From NCBI RefSeq assembly GCF_033118175.1, contig NW_026870906.1, forward strand, positions 558,001 through 622,000: a stretch of DNA of 64,000 nt, read 5' to 3'. The DNA is from Dama dama (taxonomy: Eukaryota > Chordata > Mammalia > Artiodactyla > Cervidae). Under the pieces are notes generated by a model. The model did no database searches, was not told the DNA's origin, and was given only the letters and a program-made list of their open reading frames with translations. Shown in pieces: positions 51,491 to 62,395 of the stretch (the stretch's first letter is position 1; each line of letters opens with the position of its first letter). A program made the translations under genes and the position numbers.

Positions 51491-54330
51491 ACAAGCACCT
51501 CAAGAGGAGGCTTCTCTCAGCTGCAGGTATTTGACAGGGACCCTGAGTTTGTGGCCTCAAGTGCAATGAACACCGAGATGCTCTGACTCGAAGTAAGGCC
51601 GGATATCCCTGCAGTGAATTGAATGCAGGCTCGTCTTGCATCTCCCAAGACGAAGGGTTGTCTGTATCCCCTCTGGAGACCACAGAGAAAAACCTAGTTC
51701 TCCGCCTCTTCGTGACCGGAGGCCTCACATTCTTTGAAAACTCGAGAGGTCCGCGGAGATCAGTGCTTCCAAAGGAGACGATGCCTGACTCCTCTTGAAA
51801 ATGGATAGGAGTCCCAGGATCCCTGTGGCACGTGAAAAGGGACACTGGGTCTCCCGCCTCACGTGGAGGTGCGTCCCAATTGCCATGCCAAGACTCGAGG
51901 AGAATCCCGAGGTGTCCCTCGCACCTAGGCAGGAGTCCTGACCTTGCTGAACAAACACGTGTCTGGAAGGGCCCTCCCCGTCGTAACTCGAGAATATACC
52001 CCAGGTTCCGGCCGCAACTCGAGAAAAACCATGAGGCTTCCCCTTCGCCGCGAGATGAGGCCCGATTCCCTTGCCCTGCGTGCAGAGCAATTCCGTGTTC
52101 CACATCAAACAGGATAGGAGCCTTGATTTCCTTGATGGCACACCAGAGAAAACCCAAGATCACTGTCTCAAGTCTAGAGGGATCCGGAGGTCACTGGAGC
52201 AACACGAAAGGGCTCCGTGGACCCCAAATCAACTCGAGATGAGATCTTAGTCCCTGGCTTCGACTCAAGAGGAATACGAACTTTCCACAAGCACCTCAAG
52301 AGGAGCCTTCTCTCAGCTACAGGTATGTGAGAGGGACCCTTAGTTTGTGGCCTCAAGTGGAATGGACACCGAGATGCTCTGACTCGAAGTAAGGACGGAT
52401 ATCCCTGCAGTGAATTGAAAGCAGGCCCGTCTTGCATCTCGCAAGATGAAGGGATGTCTGAATCCCCTGTGGAGACCACAGAGAAAGACCTAATTCTCTG
52501 CCTCATCGCGACCTGAGGCCTTACATCCTTTGAAAAATCGAGAGGTCCGCGGAGATCAATGCTTCCAAAAGAGACGATGCCTGACTCTTCTTGAAAATGG
52601 ATAGGAGTCCCAGGATCCCTGTGGCACGTGGAAAGGGACCCTGGGTCTCCCGCCTCACGTGGAGACACGTCCCAATTGCCATGCCAAGACTCGAGGAGAA
52701 TCCCGAGGTGTCCCTCGCACCTAGGCAGGAGTCCTGACGTCGCTGAACAAACAGGTGTCTCGAAGGGCCTCCCCGTCGTTACTCGAGAATATACCCCAGG
52801 TTCCGACCGCAACTCGAGAAAAACCATGAGACTACCCCCTCGCCGCGAGATGAGGCCCGATTCCCCTGGACTGTGTGCAGAGCAATTCCGTGTTCCACAT
52901 CAAACGTGAAAGGAGCCTTGATTTCCTTGATGGCACTCCAGAGAAAACCCAAGATCACTGTCTCAAGTCTAGAGGGATCCTGAGGTCACTGGAGCAACAC
53001 AAAAGGGCTCCGTGGACCCCAAATCAACTCGAGATGAGAGCTTAGTCCCTGGCATCGACTCAAGAGGAATACCGAATTTCCACAAGCATCTCACGAGGAG
53101 GCTTCTCTCAGCTACAGGTATGTGAGAGGGACCCTGAGTTTGTGGCCTCAAGTGGAATGGACACCGAGATGCTCTGACTCGAAGTAAGGCCGGATATCCC
53201 TGCAGTGAATTGAATGCAGGCTCGTCTTGCATCTCCCAAGACGAAGGGATGTCTGAATCCCCTGTGCAGAACACAGAGAAAGACCTAGTTCTCCGCCTCA
53301 TCGAGACCGGAGGCCTCACATCCTTTGAAAACTCGAGAGGTCCGCGGAGATCAATGCTTCCAACGGAGACGATGCCTGACTCTTCTTGAAAACGGATAGG
53401 AGTCCCAGGATCCCTGTGGCACGTGGAAAGGGACCCTGGGTCTCCCGCCTCACGTGGAGACGCGTCCCAATTGCCATGCCAAGACTCGAGGAGAATCCCG
53501 AGGTGTCCCTCGCACCTAGGCAGGAGTCCTGACGTCGCTGAACAAACACGTATCTGGAAGGGCCCTCCCCTTCTTAACTCGAGAATATAACCCAGGTTCC
53601 GGCCGCAACTTGAGAAAAACCATGAGACAACCCCCTTGCCGCGAGATGAGGCCCGATTCCCCTGCACTGCGTGCAGAGCAATTCCGTGTTCCACATCAAA
53701 CTTGAAAGGAGCCTTGATTTCCTTGATGGCACTCCTGAGAAAACCCAAGATCACTGTCTCAAGTCTAGAGGGATCCTGAGGTAACTGGAGCAACACGAAA
53801 GGGCTCCATAAACCCCAAATCAACTCGAGATGAGAGCTTAGTCCCTGGCTTCGACTCAAGAGGAATACCAACTTTCCACAAGCACCTCAAGAGGAGGCTT
53901 CTCTCAGTTACAGGTATGTGAGAGGGACCCTGAGTTTGTGGCCTCAAGTGGAATGGACACCGAGATGCTCTGACTCGAAATAAGGCCGGATATCCCTGCA
54001 GTGAATTGAATGCAGGCTCGTCTTGCGTCTCCCACGACGAAGGGATGTCTGAATCCCCTGTGGAGACCACAGAGAAAGACCTAGTTCTCCGCCTCATTGA
54101 GACCGGAGGCCTCACGTCCTTTGAAAACTCGAGAGGTTCACGGAGATCAATTCTTCTAAAGGAGACGATGCCTGACTCCTCTTGAAAATGGATAGGAGTC
54201 CCAGGATCAATGTGGCACGTGGAAAGGGACCCTCGGTCTCCCGCATCACGTGGAGACACGTCCCAATTGCCATGCCAAGACTCGAGGAGAATCCCGAGGT
54301 GTCCCTCGCACCTAGGCAGGAGTCCTGACG
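51486..54330 (+). repeat. Satellite B edge units 1-4 (more divergent)
   Basis: These units flank the junction and carry more private changes than those further in. Examples are cagctgcaggtatttgacag in unit 1 where others have cagctacaggtatgtgagag, aatgaacaccg in unit 1, aagcatctcacgag in unit 3, and gtgcagaacacag in unit 3. They keep caattgccatgcc where most later units have caatggccatgcc. Unit 4 is like unit 9 in its last third, from about 54,330. Confidence 0.8.
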
Positions 54331-57300
54331 TCACTGAACAAACACGTGTCTGGAAGGGCCCTCCCCGTCGTAACTCGAGAATATACCCCAGGTTCCGGCC
54401 GCAACTCGAGAAAAACCATGAGACTTCCCCCTCGCCGCGAGTTGAGGCCCGATTCACCTGCACTGCGTGCAGAGCAATTCCGTGTTCCACATCAAACATG
54501 AAAGGAGCCTTGATTTCCTTGATGGCACTCCAGAGAACACCCAAGATCACTGTCTCAAGTCTAGAGGGATCCTGAGGTCACTGTAGCAACACGAAAGGGC
54601 TCCGTGGACCCCAAAGCAACTCGAAATGAGCGCTTCGTCCCTGGCTTTGACTCAAGAGGAATACCCACTTTCCACAAGCACCTCAAGAGGAGGCTTCTCT
54701 CAGCTACATGTATGTGAGAGGGACCCTGAGTTTGTGGCCTCAAGTGGAATGGACACGAAGATGCTCTGACTCGAAGGAAGGCTGGATATCCCTGCAGTGA
54801 ATTGAATGCAGGCTCGTCTTGCCTCTCCCACGACGAGGGATGTCTGAATCCCCTGTGGAGACCACAGAGAAAGACCTAGTTCTCCGCCTCATTGAGACCG
54901 GAGGCCTCACATCCTTTGAAAACTCGAGAAGTCCGCGGAGATTAATTCTTCCAAAGGAGACGATGCCTGACTCCTCTTGAAAATGGATAGGAGTCCCAGG
55001 ATCCCTGTCTCACGTGGAAAGGGACCCTGGGTCTCCCGCCTCACGTGGAGACGCGTCCCAATGGCCATGCCAAGACTCGAGGAGAATCCCGAGGTATCCC
55101 TCGCACCTAGGCAGGAGTCCTGACGTCGCTGAACAAACACGTGACTGGAAGGGCCCTCCCCGTCGTAACTCGAGAATATACCCCAGGTTCCGGCCACAAC
55201 TCGAGAAAAACCATGAGACATCCACCTCGCCGCGAGATGAGGCCCGATTCCCCTGCACTGCGCGCAGAGCAATGCCATGTTCCACATCAAACATGAAATG
55301 AGCCTTGATTTCCTTGATGGCACTCCAGAGAACACCGAAGATCACTGTCTCAAGTCCAGAGGGATACTGAGGTCACTGTAGCAACACAAAAGGGCTCCGT
55401 GGACCCCAAATCAACTCGACATGAGAGCTTCGTCCCTGGCTTCGACTCAAGAGCAATACCCACTTTCCACAAGCACCTCAAGAGGAGGCTTCTCTCAGCT
55501 ACAGGTATGTGAGAGGGACCCTGATTTTGTGGCCTCAAGTGGAATGGACACCGAGATGCTCTGACTCGAAGGAAGGCCGGATATTGCTGCAGTGAATTGA
55601 ATGCAGGCTCGTCTTGCCTCTCCCACGACGAAGGGATGTCTGAATCCCCTGTGGAGACCACAGAGAAAGACCTAGTTCTCCGCCTCATTGAGACCAGAGG
55701 CCTCACATCCTTTGAAAACTCGAGAAGTCCGCGGAGATTAATTCTTCCAAAGGAGACGATGCCTGACTCCTCTTGAAAATGGATAGGAGTCCCAGGATCA
55801 ATGTGGCACGTGAAAAGGGACCCTGGGTCTCCCGCCTCACGTGGAGACGCGTCCCAATGGCCATGCCAAGACTCGAGGAGAATCCCGAGGTATCCCTCGC
55901 ACCTAGGCAGGAGTCCTGACGTCGCTGAACAAACACGTGTCTGGAAGGGCCCTCCCCGTCGTAACTCGAGAATATACCCCAGGTTCCGGCCGCAACTCGA
56001 GTAAAACCATGAGACATCCCCCTCGCCGCGAGACGAGGCCCGATTCCCCTGCACCGCGCGCAGAGCAATGCCATGTTCCACATCAAACATGAAAGGAGCC
56101 TTGATTTCCTTGATGGCACTCCAGAGAACACCCAAGATCACTGTCTGAAGTCTGGAGGGATCCTGAGGTCACTGTAGCAACACGAAAGGGCTCCGTGGAC
56201 CCCAAATCAACGCGAGATGAGAGCTTCATCCCAGGCTTCGACTCAAGAGGAATACCCACTTTCCACAAGCACCTCAAGAGGAGGCTTCTCTCAGCTACAG
56301 GTATGTGAGAGGGACCCTGAGTTTGTGGCCTCAAGTGAAATGGACACCGAGATGCTCTGACTCGAAGGAAGGCCGGATATTGCTGCAGTGAATTGAATGC
56401 AGGCTCGTCTTGCCTCTCCCACGACGAAGGGATGTCTGAATGCCCTCTGGAAACCACAGAGAAAGACCTAGTTTTCCGCCTCATCGCGACCGGAGGCCTC
56501 ACGTCCTTTGAAAACTCGAGAGGTCCGCGGAGATCAATGCTTTCAAAGGAGACGATGCGTGACTCCTCTTGAAAATGGATAGAAGTCCCAGGATCCCTGT
56601 GGCACGTGGAAAGGGACCCTGGGTCTCCCGCCTCACGTGGAGACGCGTCCCAATGGCCATGCCAAGACTCGAGGAGAATCCCGAGGTGTCCCTCGCACCT
56701 AGGCAGGAGCCCTGACGTCGCTGAACAAACACGTGTCTGGAAGGGCCCTCCCCGTCGTAACTCGAGAATATACACCAGGTTCCGGCCGCAACTCGAGAAA
56801 AACCATGAGACTTCCCCCTCGCCGCGAGTTGAGGTCCGATTCCCCTGCACTGCATGCAGAGCAATTCCGTGTTCCACATCAAACATGAAAGGAGCCTTGA
56901 TTTCCTTGATGGCACTCCAGAGAACACCCAAGATCACTGTCTCAAGTCCAGAGGGATACTGAGGTCACTGTAGCAACACGAAAGGGCTCCGTGGACCCCA
57001 AATCAACTCGAGATGAGAGCTTCGTCCCTGGCTTCGACTCAAGAGCAATACCCACTTTCCACAAGCACCTCAAGAGGAGGCTTCTCTCAGCTACAGGTAT
57101 GTGAGAGGGACCCTGAGTTTGTGGCCTCAAGTGGAATGGACACCGAGATGCTCTGACTCGAAGGAAGGCCGGATATCCCTGCAGTGAATTGAATGCGGGC
57201 TCGTCTTGCCTCTCCCACGACGAAGGGATGTCTGAATTCCCTGTGGAGACCACAGAGAAAGACCTAGTCCTCCGCCTCATCGCGACCGGAGGCCTCACGT

Positions 57301-58308
57301 ACTTTGAAAACTCGAGAGGTCCGCGGAGATCAATGCTTCCAAAGGAGACGATGCCTGACTCCTCTTGAAACTGGATAGGAGTCCCAGGATCCCTGTGGCA
57401 CGTGGAAAGGGACCCTGGGGTTCCCGCCTCACGTGGAGACGCGTCCCAATGGCCATGCCAAGACTCGAGGAGAATCCCGAGGTGTCCTTCGCACCTAGGC
57501 AGGAGTCCTGACGTCGCTGAAAAAAGACGTGTCTGGAAGGGCCCTCCCCGTCGTAACTCGAGAATATACCCCAGGTTCCTGCCGCAACTCGAGAAAAACC
57601 ATGAGAAATCCCCCTCGCCGCGAGATGAGGCCCTATTCCCCTGCACTGCGTGCAGAGCAATTCCGTGTTCCACATCAAACATGAAAGGAGCCTTGATTTC
57701 CTTGATGGCACTCCAGAGAACACCCAAGATCACTGTTTCAAGTCCAGAGGGATACTGAGGTCACTGTAGCAACACGAGAGGGCTCCGTGGACCCCAAATC
57801 AACTCGAGATGAGAGCTTTGTCCCTGGCTTCGACTCAAGAGGAATACCCAGTTTCCACAAGCACCTCAAGAGGAGGCTTCTCTCAGCTACAGGTATGTGA
57901 GAGGGACCCTGAGTTTGTGGCCTAAAGTGAAATGGACACCGAGATGCTCTGACTCGAAGGAAGGCCGGATATCCCTGCAGTGAATTGAATGCAGGCTCGT
58001 CTTGCCTCTCCCACGACGAAGGGATGTCTGAATGCCCTCTGGAAACCACAGAGAAAGACCTAGTTTTCCGCCTCATCGCGACCGGAGGCCTGACGTCCTT
58101 TGAAAACTCGAGAGGTCCGCGGAGATCAATGCTTTCAAAGGAGACGATGCCTGACTCCTCTTGAAAATGGATAGGAGTCCCAGGATCCCTGTGGCACGTG
58201 GAAAGGGACCCTGGGTCTCCCGCCTCACGTGGAGACGTCTCCCAATGGCCATGCCAAGACTCGAGGAGAATCCCGAGGTGTCCCTCGCACCTAGGCAGGA
58301 GTCCTGAC
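54330..58308 (+). repeat. Five-unit (3,979-bp) higher-order repeat of satellite B, copy 1
   Basis: The segment covers the end of unit 4 and units 5 to 9 and matches the next 3,979 bp. Units 5 and 10 share a one-base deletion (cacgacgaggga instead of cacgacgaaggga), a gacacgaagatgctc variant and the aagctggatatc-type variant, so the pairing is clear. Few differences separate the copies in units 5-7, for example gaaatgagcgc/gaaatgcgcgc and gcttcatccc/gcttcgtccc. Confidence 0.86.
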
Positions 58309-61300
58309 TTCGCTGAACAAACACGTGTCTGGAAGGGCCCTCCCCATCGTAACTCGAGAATATACCCCAGGTTCCGGCCGCAACTCGAGAAAAACCATGA
58401 GACTTCCCCCTCGCCGCGAGTTGAGGCCCGATTCACCTGCACTGCGTGCAGAGCAATTCCGTGTTCCACATCAAACATGAAAGGAGCCTTGATTTCCTTG
58501 ATGGCACTCCAGAGAACACCCAAGATCACTGTCTCATGTCTAGAGGGATCCTGAGGTCACTGTAGCAACACGAAAGGGCTCCGTGGACCCCAAAGCAACT
58601 CGAAATGCGCGCTTCGTCCCTGGCTTTGACTCAAGAGGAATACCCACTTTCCACAAGCACCTCAAGAGGAGGCTTCTCTCAGCTACATGTATGTGAGAGG
58701 GACCCTGAGTTTGTGGCCTCAAGTGGAATGGACACGAAGATGCTCTGACTCGAAGGAAGGCTGGATATCCCTGCAGTGAATTGAATGCAGGCTCGTCTTG
58801 CCTCTCCCACGACGAGGGATGTCTGAATCCCCTGTGGAGACCACAGAGAAAGACCTAGTTCTCCGCCTCATTGAGACCGGAGGCCTCACATCCTTTGAAA
58901 ACTCGAGAAGTCCGCGGAGATTAATTCTTCCAAAGGAGACGATGCCTGACTCCTCTTGAAAATGGATAGGAGTCCCAGGATCCCTGTCTCACGTGGAAAG
59001 GGACCCTGGGTCTCCCGCCTCACGTGGAGACGCGTCCCAATGGCCATGCCAAGACTCGAGGAGAATCCCGAGGTATCCCTCGCACCTAGGCAGGAGTCCT
59101 GACGTCGCTGAACAAACACGTGACTGGAAGGGCCCTCCCCGTCGTAACTCGAGAATATACCCCAGGTTCCGGCCACAACTCGAGAAAAACCATGAGACAT
59201 CCACCTCGCCGCGAGATGAGGCCCGATTCCCCTGCACTGCGCGCAGAGCAATGCCATGTTCCACATCAAACATGAAATGAGCCTTGATTTCCTTGATGGC
59301 ACTCCAGAGAACACCGAAGATCACTGTCTCAAGTCCAGAGGGATACTGAGGTCACTGTAGCAACACAAAAGGGCTCCGTGGACCCCAAATCAACTCGACA
59401 TGAGAGCTTCGTCCCTGGCTTCGACTCAAGAGCAATACCCACTTTCCACAAGCACCTCAAGAGGAGGCTTCTCTCAGCTACAGGTATGTGAGAGGGACCC
59501 TGATTTTGTGGCCTCAAGTGGAATGGACACCGAGATGCTCTGACTCGAAGGAAGGCCGGATATTGCTGCAGTGAATTGAATGCAGGCTCGTCTTGCCTCT
59601 CCCACGACGAAGGGATGTCTGAATCCCCTGTGGAGACCACAGAGAAAGACCTTGTTCTCCGCCTCATTGAGACCAGAGGCCTCACATCCTTTGAAAACTC
59701 GAGAAGTCCGCGGAGATTAATTCTTCCAAAGGAGACGATGCCTGACTCCTCTTGAAAATGGATAGGAGTCCCAGGATCAATGTGGCACGTGAAAAGGGAC
59801 CCTGGGTCTCCCGCCTCACGTGGAGACGCGTCCCAATGGCCATGCCAAGACTCGAGGAGAATCCCGAGGTATCCCTCGCACCTAGGCAGGAGTCCTGACG
59901 TCGCTGAACAAACACGTGTCTGGAAGGGCCCTCCCCGTCGTAACTCGAGAATATACCCCAGGTTCCGGCCGCAACTCGAGTAAAACCATGAGACATCCCC
60001 CTCGCCGCGAGACGAGGCCCGATTCCCCTGCACCGCGCGCAGAGCAATGCCATGTTCCACATCAAACATGAAAGGAGCCTTGATTTCCTTGATGGCACTC
60101 CAGAGAACACCCAAGATCACTGTCTGAAGTCTGGAGGGATCCTGAGGTCACTGTAGCAACACGAAAGGGCTCCGTGGACCCCAAATCAACGCGAGATGAG
60201 AGCTTCGTCCCAGGCTTCGACTCAAGAGGAATACCCACTTTCCACAAGCACCTCAAGAGGAGGCTTCTCTCAGCTACAGGTATGTGAGAGGGACCCTGAG
60301 TTTGTGGCCTCAAGTGAAATGGACACCGAGATGCTCTGACTCGAAGGAAGGCCGGATATTGCTGCAGTGAATTGAATGCAGGCTCGTCTTGCCTCTCCCA
60401 CGACGAAGGGATGTCTGAATGCCCTCTGGAAACCATAGAGAAAGACCTAGTTTTCCGCCTCATCGCGACCGGAGGCCTCACGTCCTTTGAAAACTCGAGA
60501 GGTCCGCGGAGATCAATGCTTTCAAAGGAGACGATGCCTGACTCCTCTTGAAAATGGATAGAAGTCCCAGGATCCCTGTGGCACGTGGAAAGGGACCCTG
60601 GGTCTCCCGCCTCACGTGGAGACGCGTCCCAATGGCCATGCCAAGACTCGAGGAGAATCCCGAGGTGTCCCTCGCACCTAGGCAGGAGCCCTGACGTCGC
60701 TGAACAAACACGTGTCTGGAAGGGCCCTCCCCGTCGTAACTCGAGAATATACACCAGGTTCCGGCCGCAACTCGAGAAAAACCATGAGACTTCCCCCTCG
60801 CCGCGAGTTGAGGTCCGATTCCCCTGCGCTGCGTGCAGAGCAATTCCGTGATCCACATCAAACTTGAAAGGAGCCTTGATTTCCTTGATGACACTCCAGA
60901 GAACACCCAAGATCACTGTCTCAAGTCCAGAGGGATCCTAAGGTAACTGTCGCAACACGAAAGGGCTCTGTGGACCCCAAATCATCTCGAGATGAGAGCT
61001 TCGTCCATGGCTTCGAGTCAAGATTAATACCCACTTTCCACAAGCACCTCAAAAGGAGGCTTCTGTCAGCTACAGGTATGTGAGAGGGACCCTGAGTTTG
61101 TGGCCTCAAGTGGAATGGACACCGAGATGCTCTGACTCGAAGGAAGGCCGGATATCCCTGCAGTGAATTGAATGCAGGCTCGTCTTGCCTCTCCGACGAC
61201 GAAGGGATGTCTGAATGCCCTCTGGAAACCACAGAGAAAGACGTAGTTCTCCGCCTAATCGCGACCGGAGGCCTGACGTCCTTTGAAAACTCGAGAGGTC

Positions 61301-62395
61301 CGCGGAGATCAATGCTTTCAAAGGAGACGATGCCTGACTCCTCTTGAAAATGGATAGGAGTCCCAGGATCCCTGTGGCACGTGGAAAGGGACACTGGGTC
61401 TCTCACCTCACGTGGAGACGCGTCCCAATGGCCATGCCAAGACTCGAGGAGAATCCCGAGGTGTCCCTCGCACCTAGGCAGGAGTCCTGACGTCGCTGAA
61501 CAAAAATGTGTCTGGAAGGGCCCTCCCCGTCGTAACTCGAGAATATACCCCAGGTTCCTGCCGCAACTCGAGAAAAACCATGAGAAATCCCCCTCGCCGC
61601 GAGATGAGGCCCTATTCCCCTGCACTGCGTGCAGAGCAATTCCGTGTTCCACATCAAACATGAAAGGAGCCTTGATTTCCTTGATGGCACTCCAGAGAAC
61701 ACCCAAGATCACTGTTTCAAGTCCAGAGGGATACTGAGGTCACTGTAGCAACACGAGAGGGCTCCGTGGACCCCAAATCAACTCGAGATGAGAGCTTTGT
61801 CCCTGGCTTCGACTCAAGAGGAATACCCAGTTTCCACAAGCACCTCAAGAGGAGGCTTCTCTCAGCTACAGGTATGTGAGAGGGACCCTGAGTTTGTGGC
61901 CTAAAGTGAAATGGACACCGAGATGCTCTGACTCGAAGGAAGGCCGGATATCCCTGCAGTGAATTGAATGCAGGCTCGTCTTGCCTCTCCCACGACGAAG
62001 GGATGTCTGAATGCCCTCTGGAAACCACAGAGAAAGACCTAGTTTTCCGCCTCATCGCGACCGGAGGCCTGACGTCCTTTGAAAACTCGAGAGGTCCGCG
62101 GAGATCAATGCTTTCAAAGGAGACGATGCCTGACTCCTCTTGAAAATGGATAGGAGTCCCAGGATCCCTGTGGCACGTGGAAAGGGACCCTGGGTCTCCC
62201 GCCTCACGTGGAGACGCCTCCCAATGGCCATGCCAAGACTCGAGGAGAATCCCGAGGTGTCCCTCGCACCTAGGCAGGAGTCCTGACTTCGCTGAACAAA
62301 CACGTGTCTGGAAGGGCCCTCCCCATCGTAACTCGAGAATATACCCCAGGTTCCGGCCGCAACTCGAGAAAAACCATGAGACTTCCCCCTCGCCG
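58309..62395 (+). repeat. Five-unit (3,979-bp) higher-order repeat of satellite B, copy 2
   Basis: Units 10-14 repeat units 5-9. Units 10, 11 and most of 12 are almost identical to 5, 6 and 7. The end of unit 12 and much of unit 13 depart from units 7-8: they carry ccgtgatccacatc, cttgaaagg, agattaatac and ctcaaaaggaggcttctgtc. The second half of unit 13 and unit 14 return to the pattern of units 8-9. The copy is therefore a mosaic, with an inserted or converted segment of about 0.5-0.7 kb. Confidence 0.82.
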
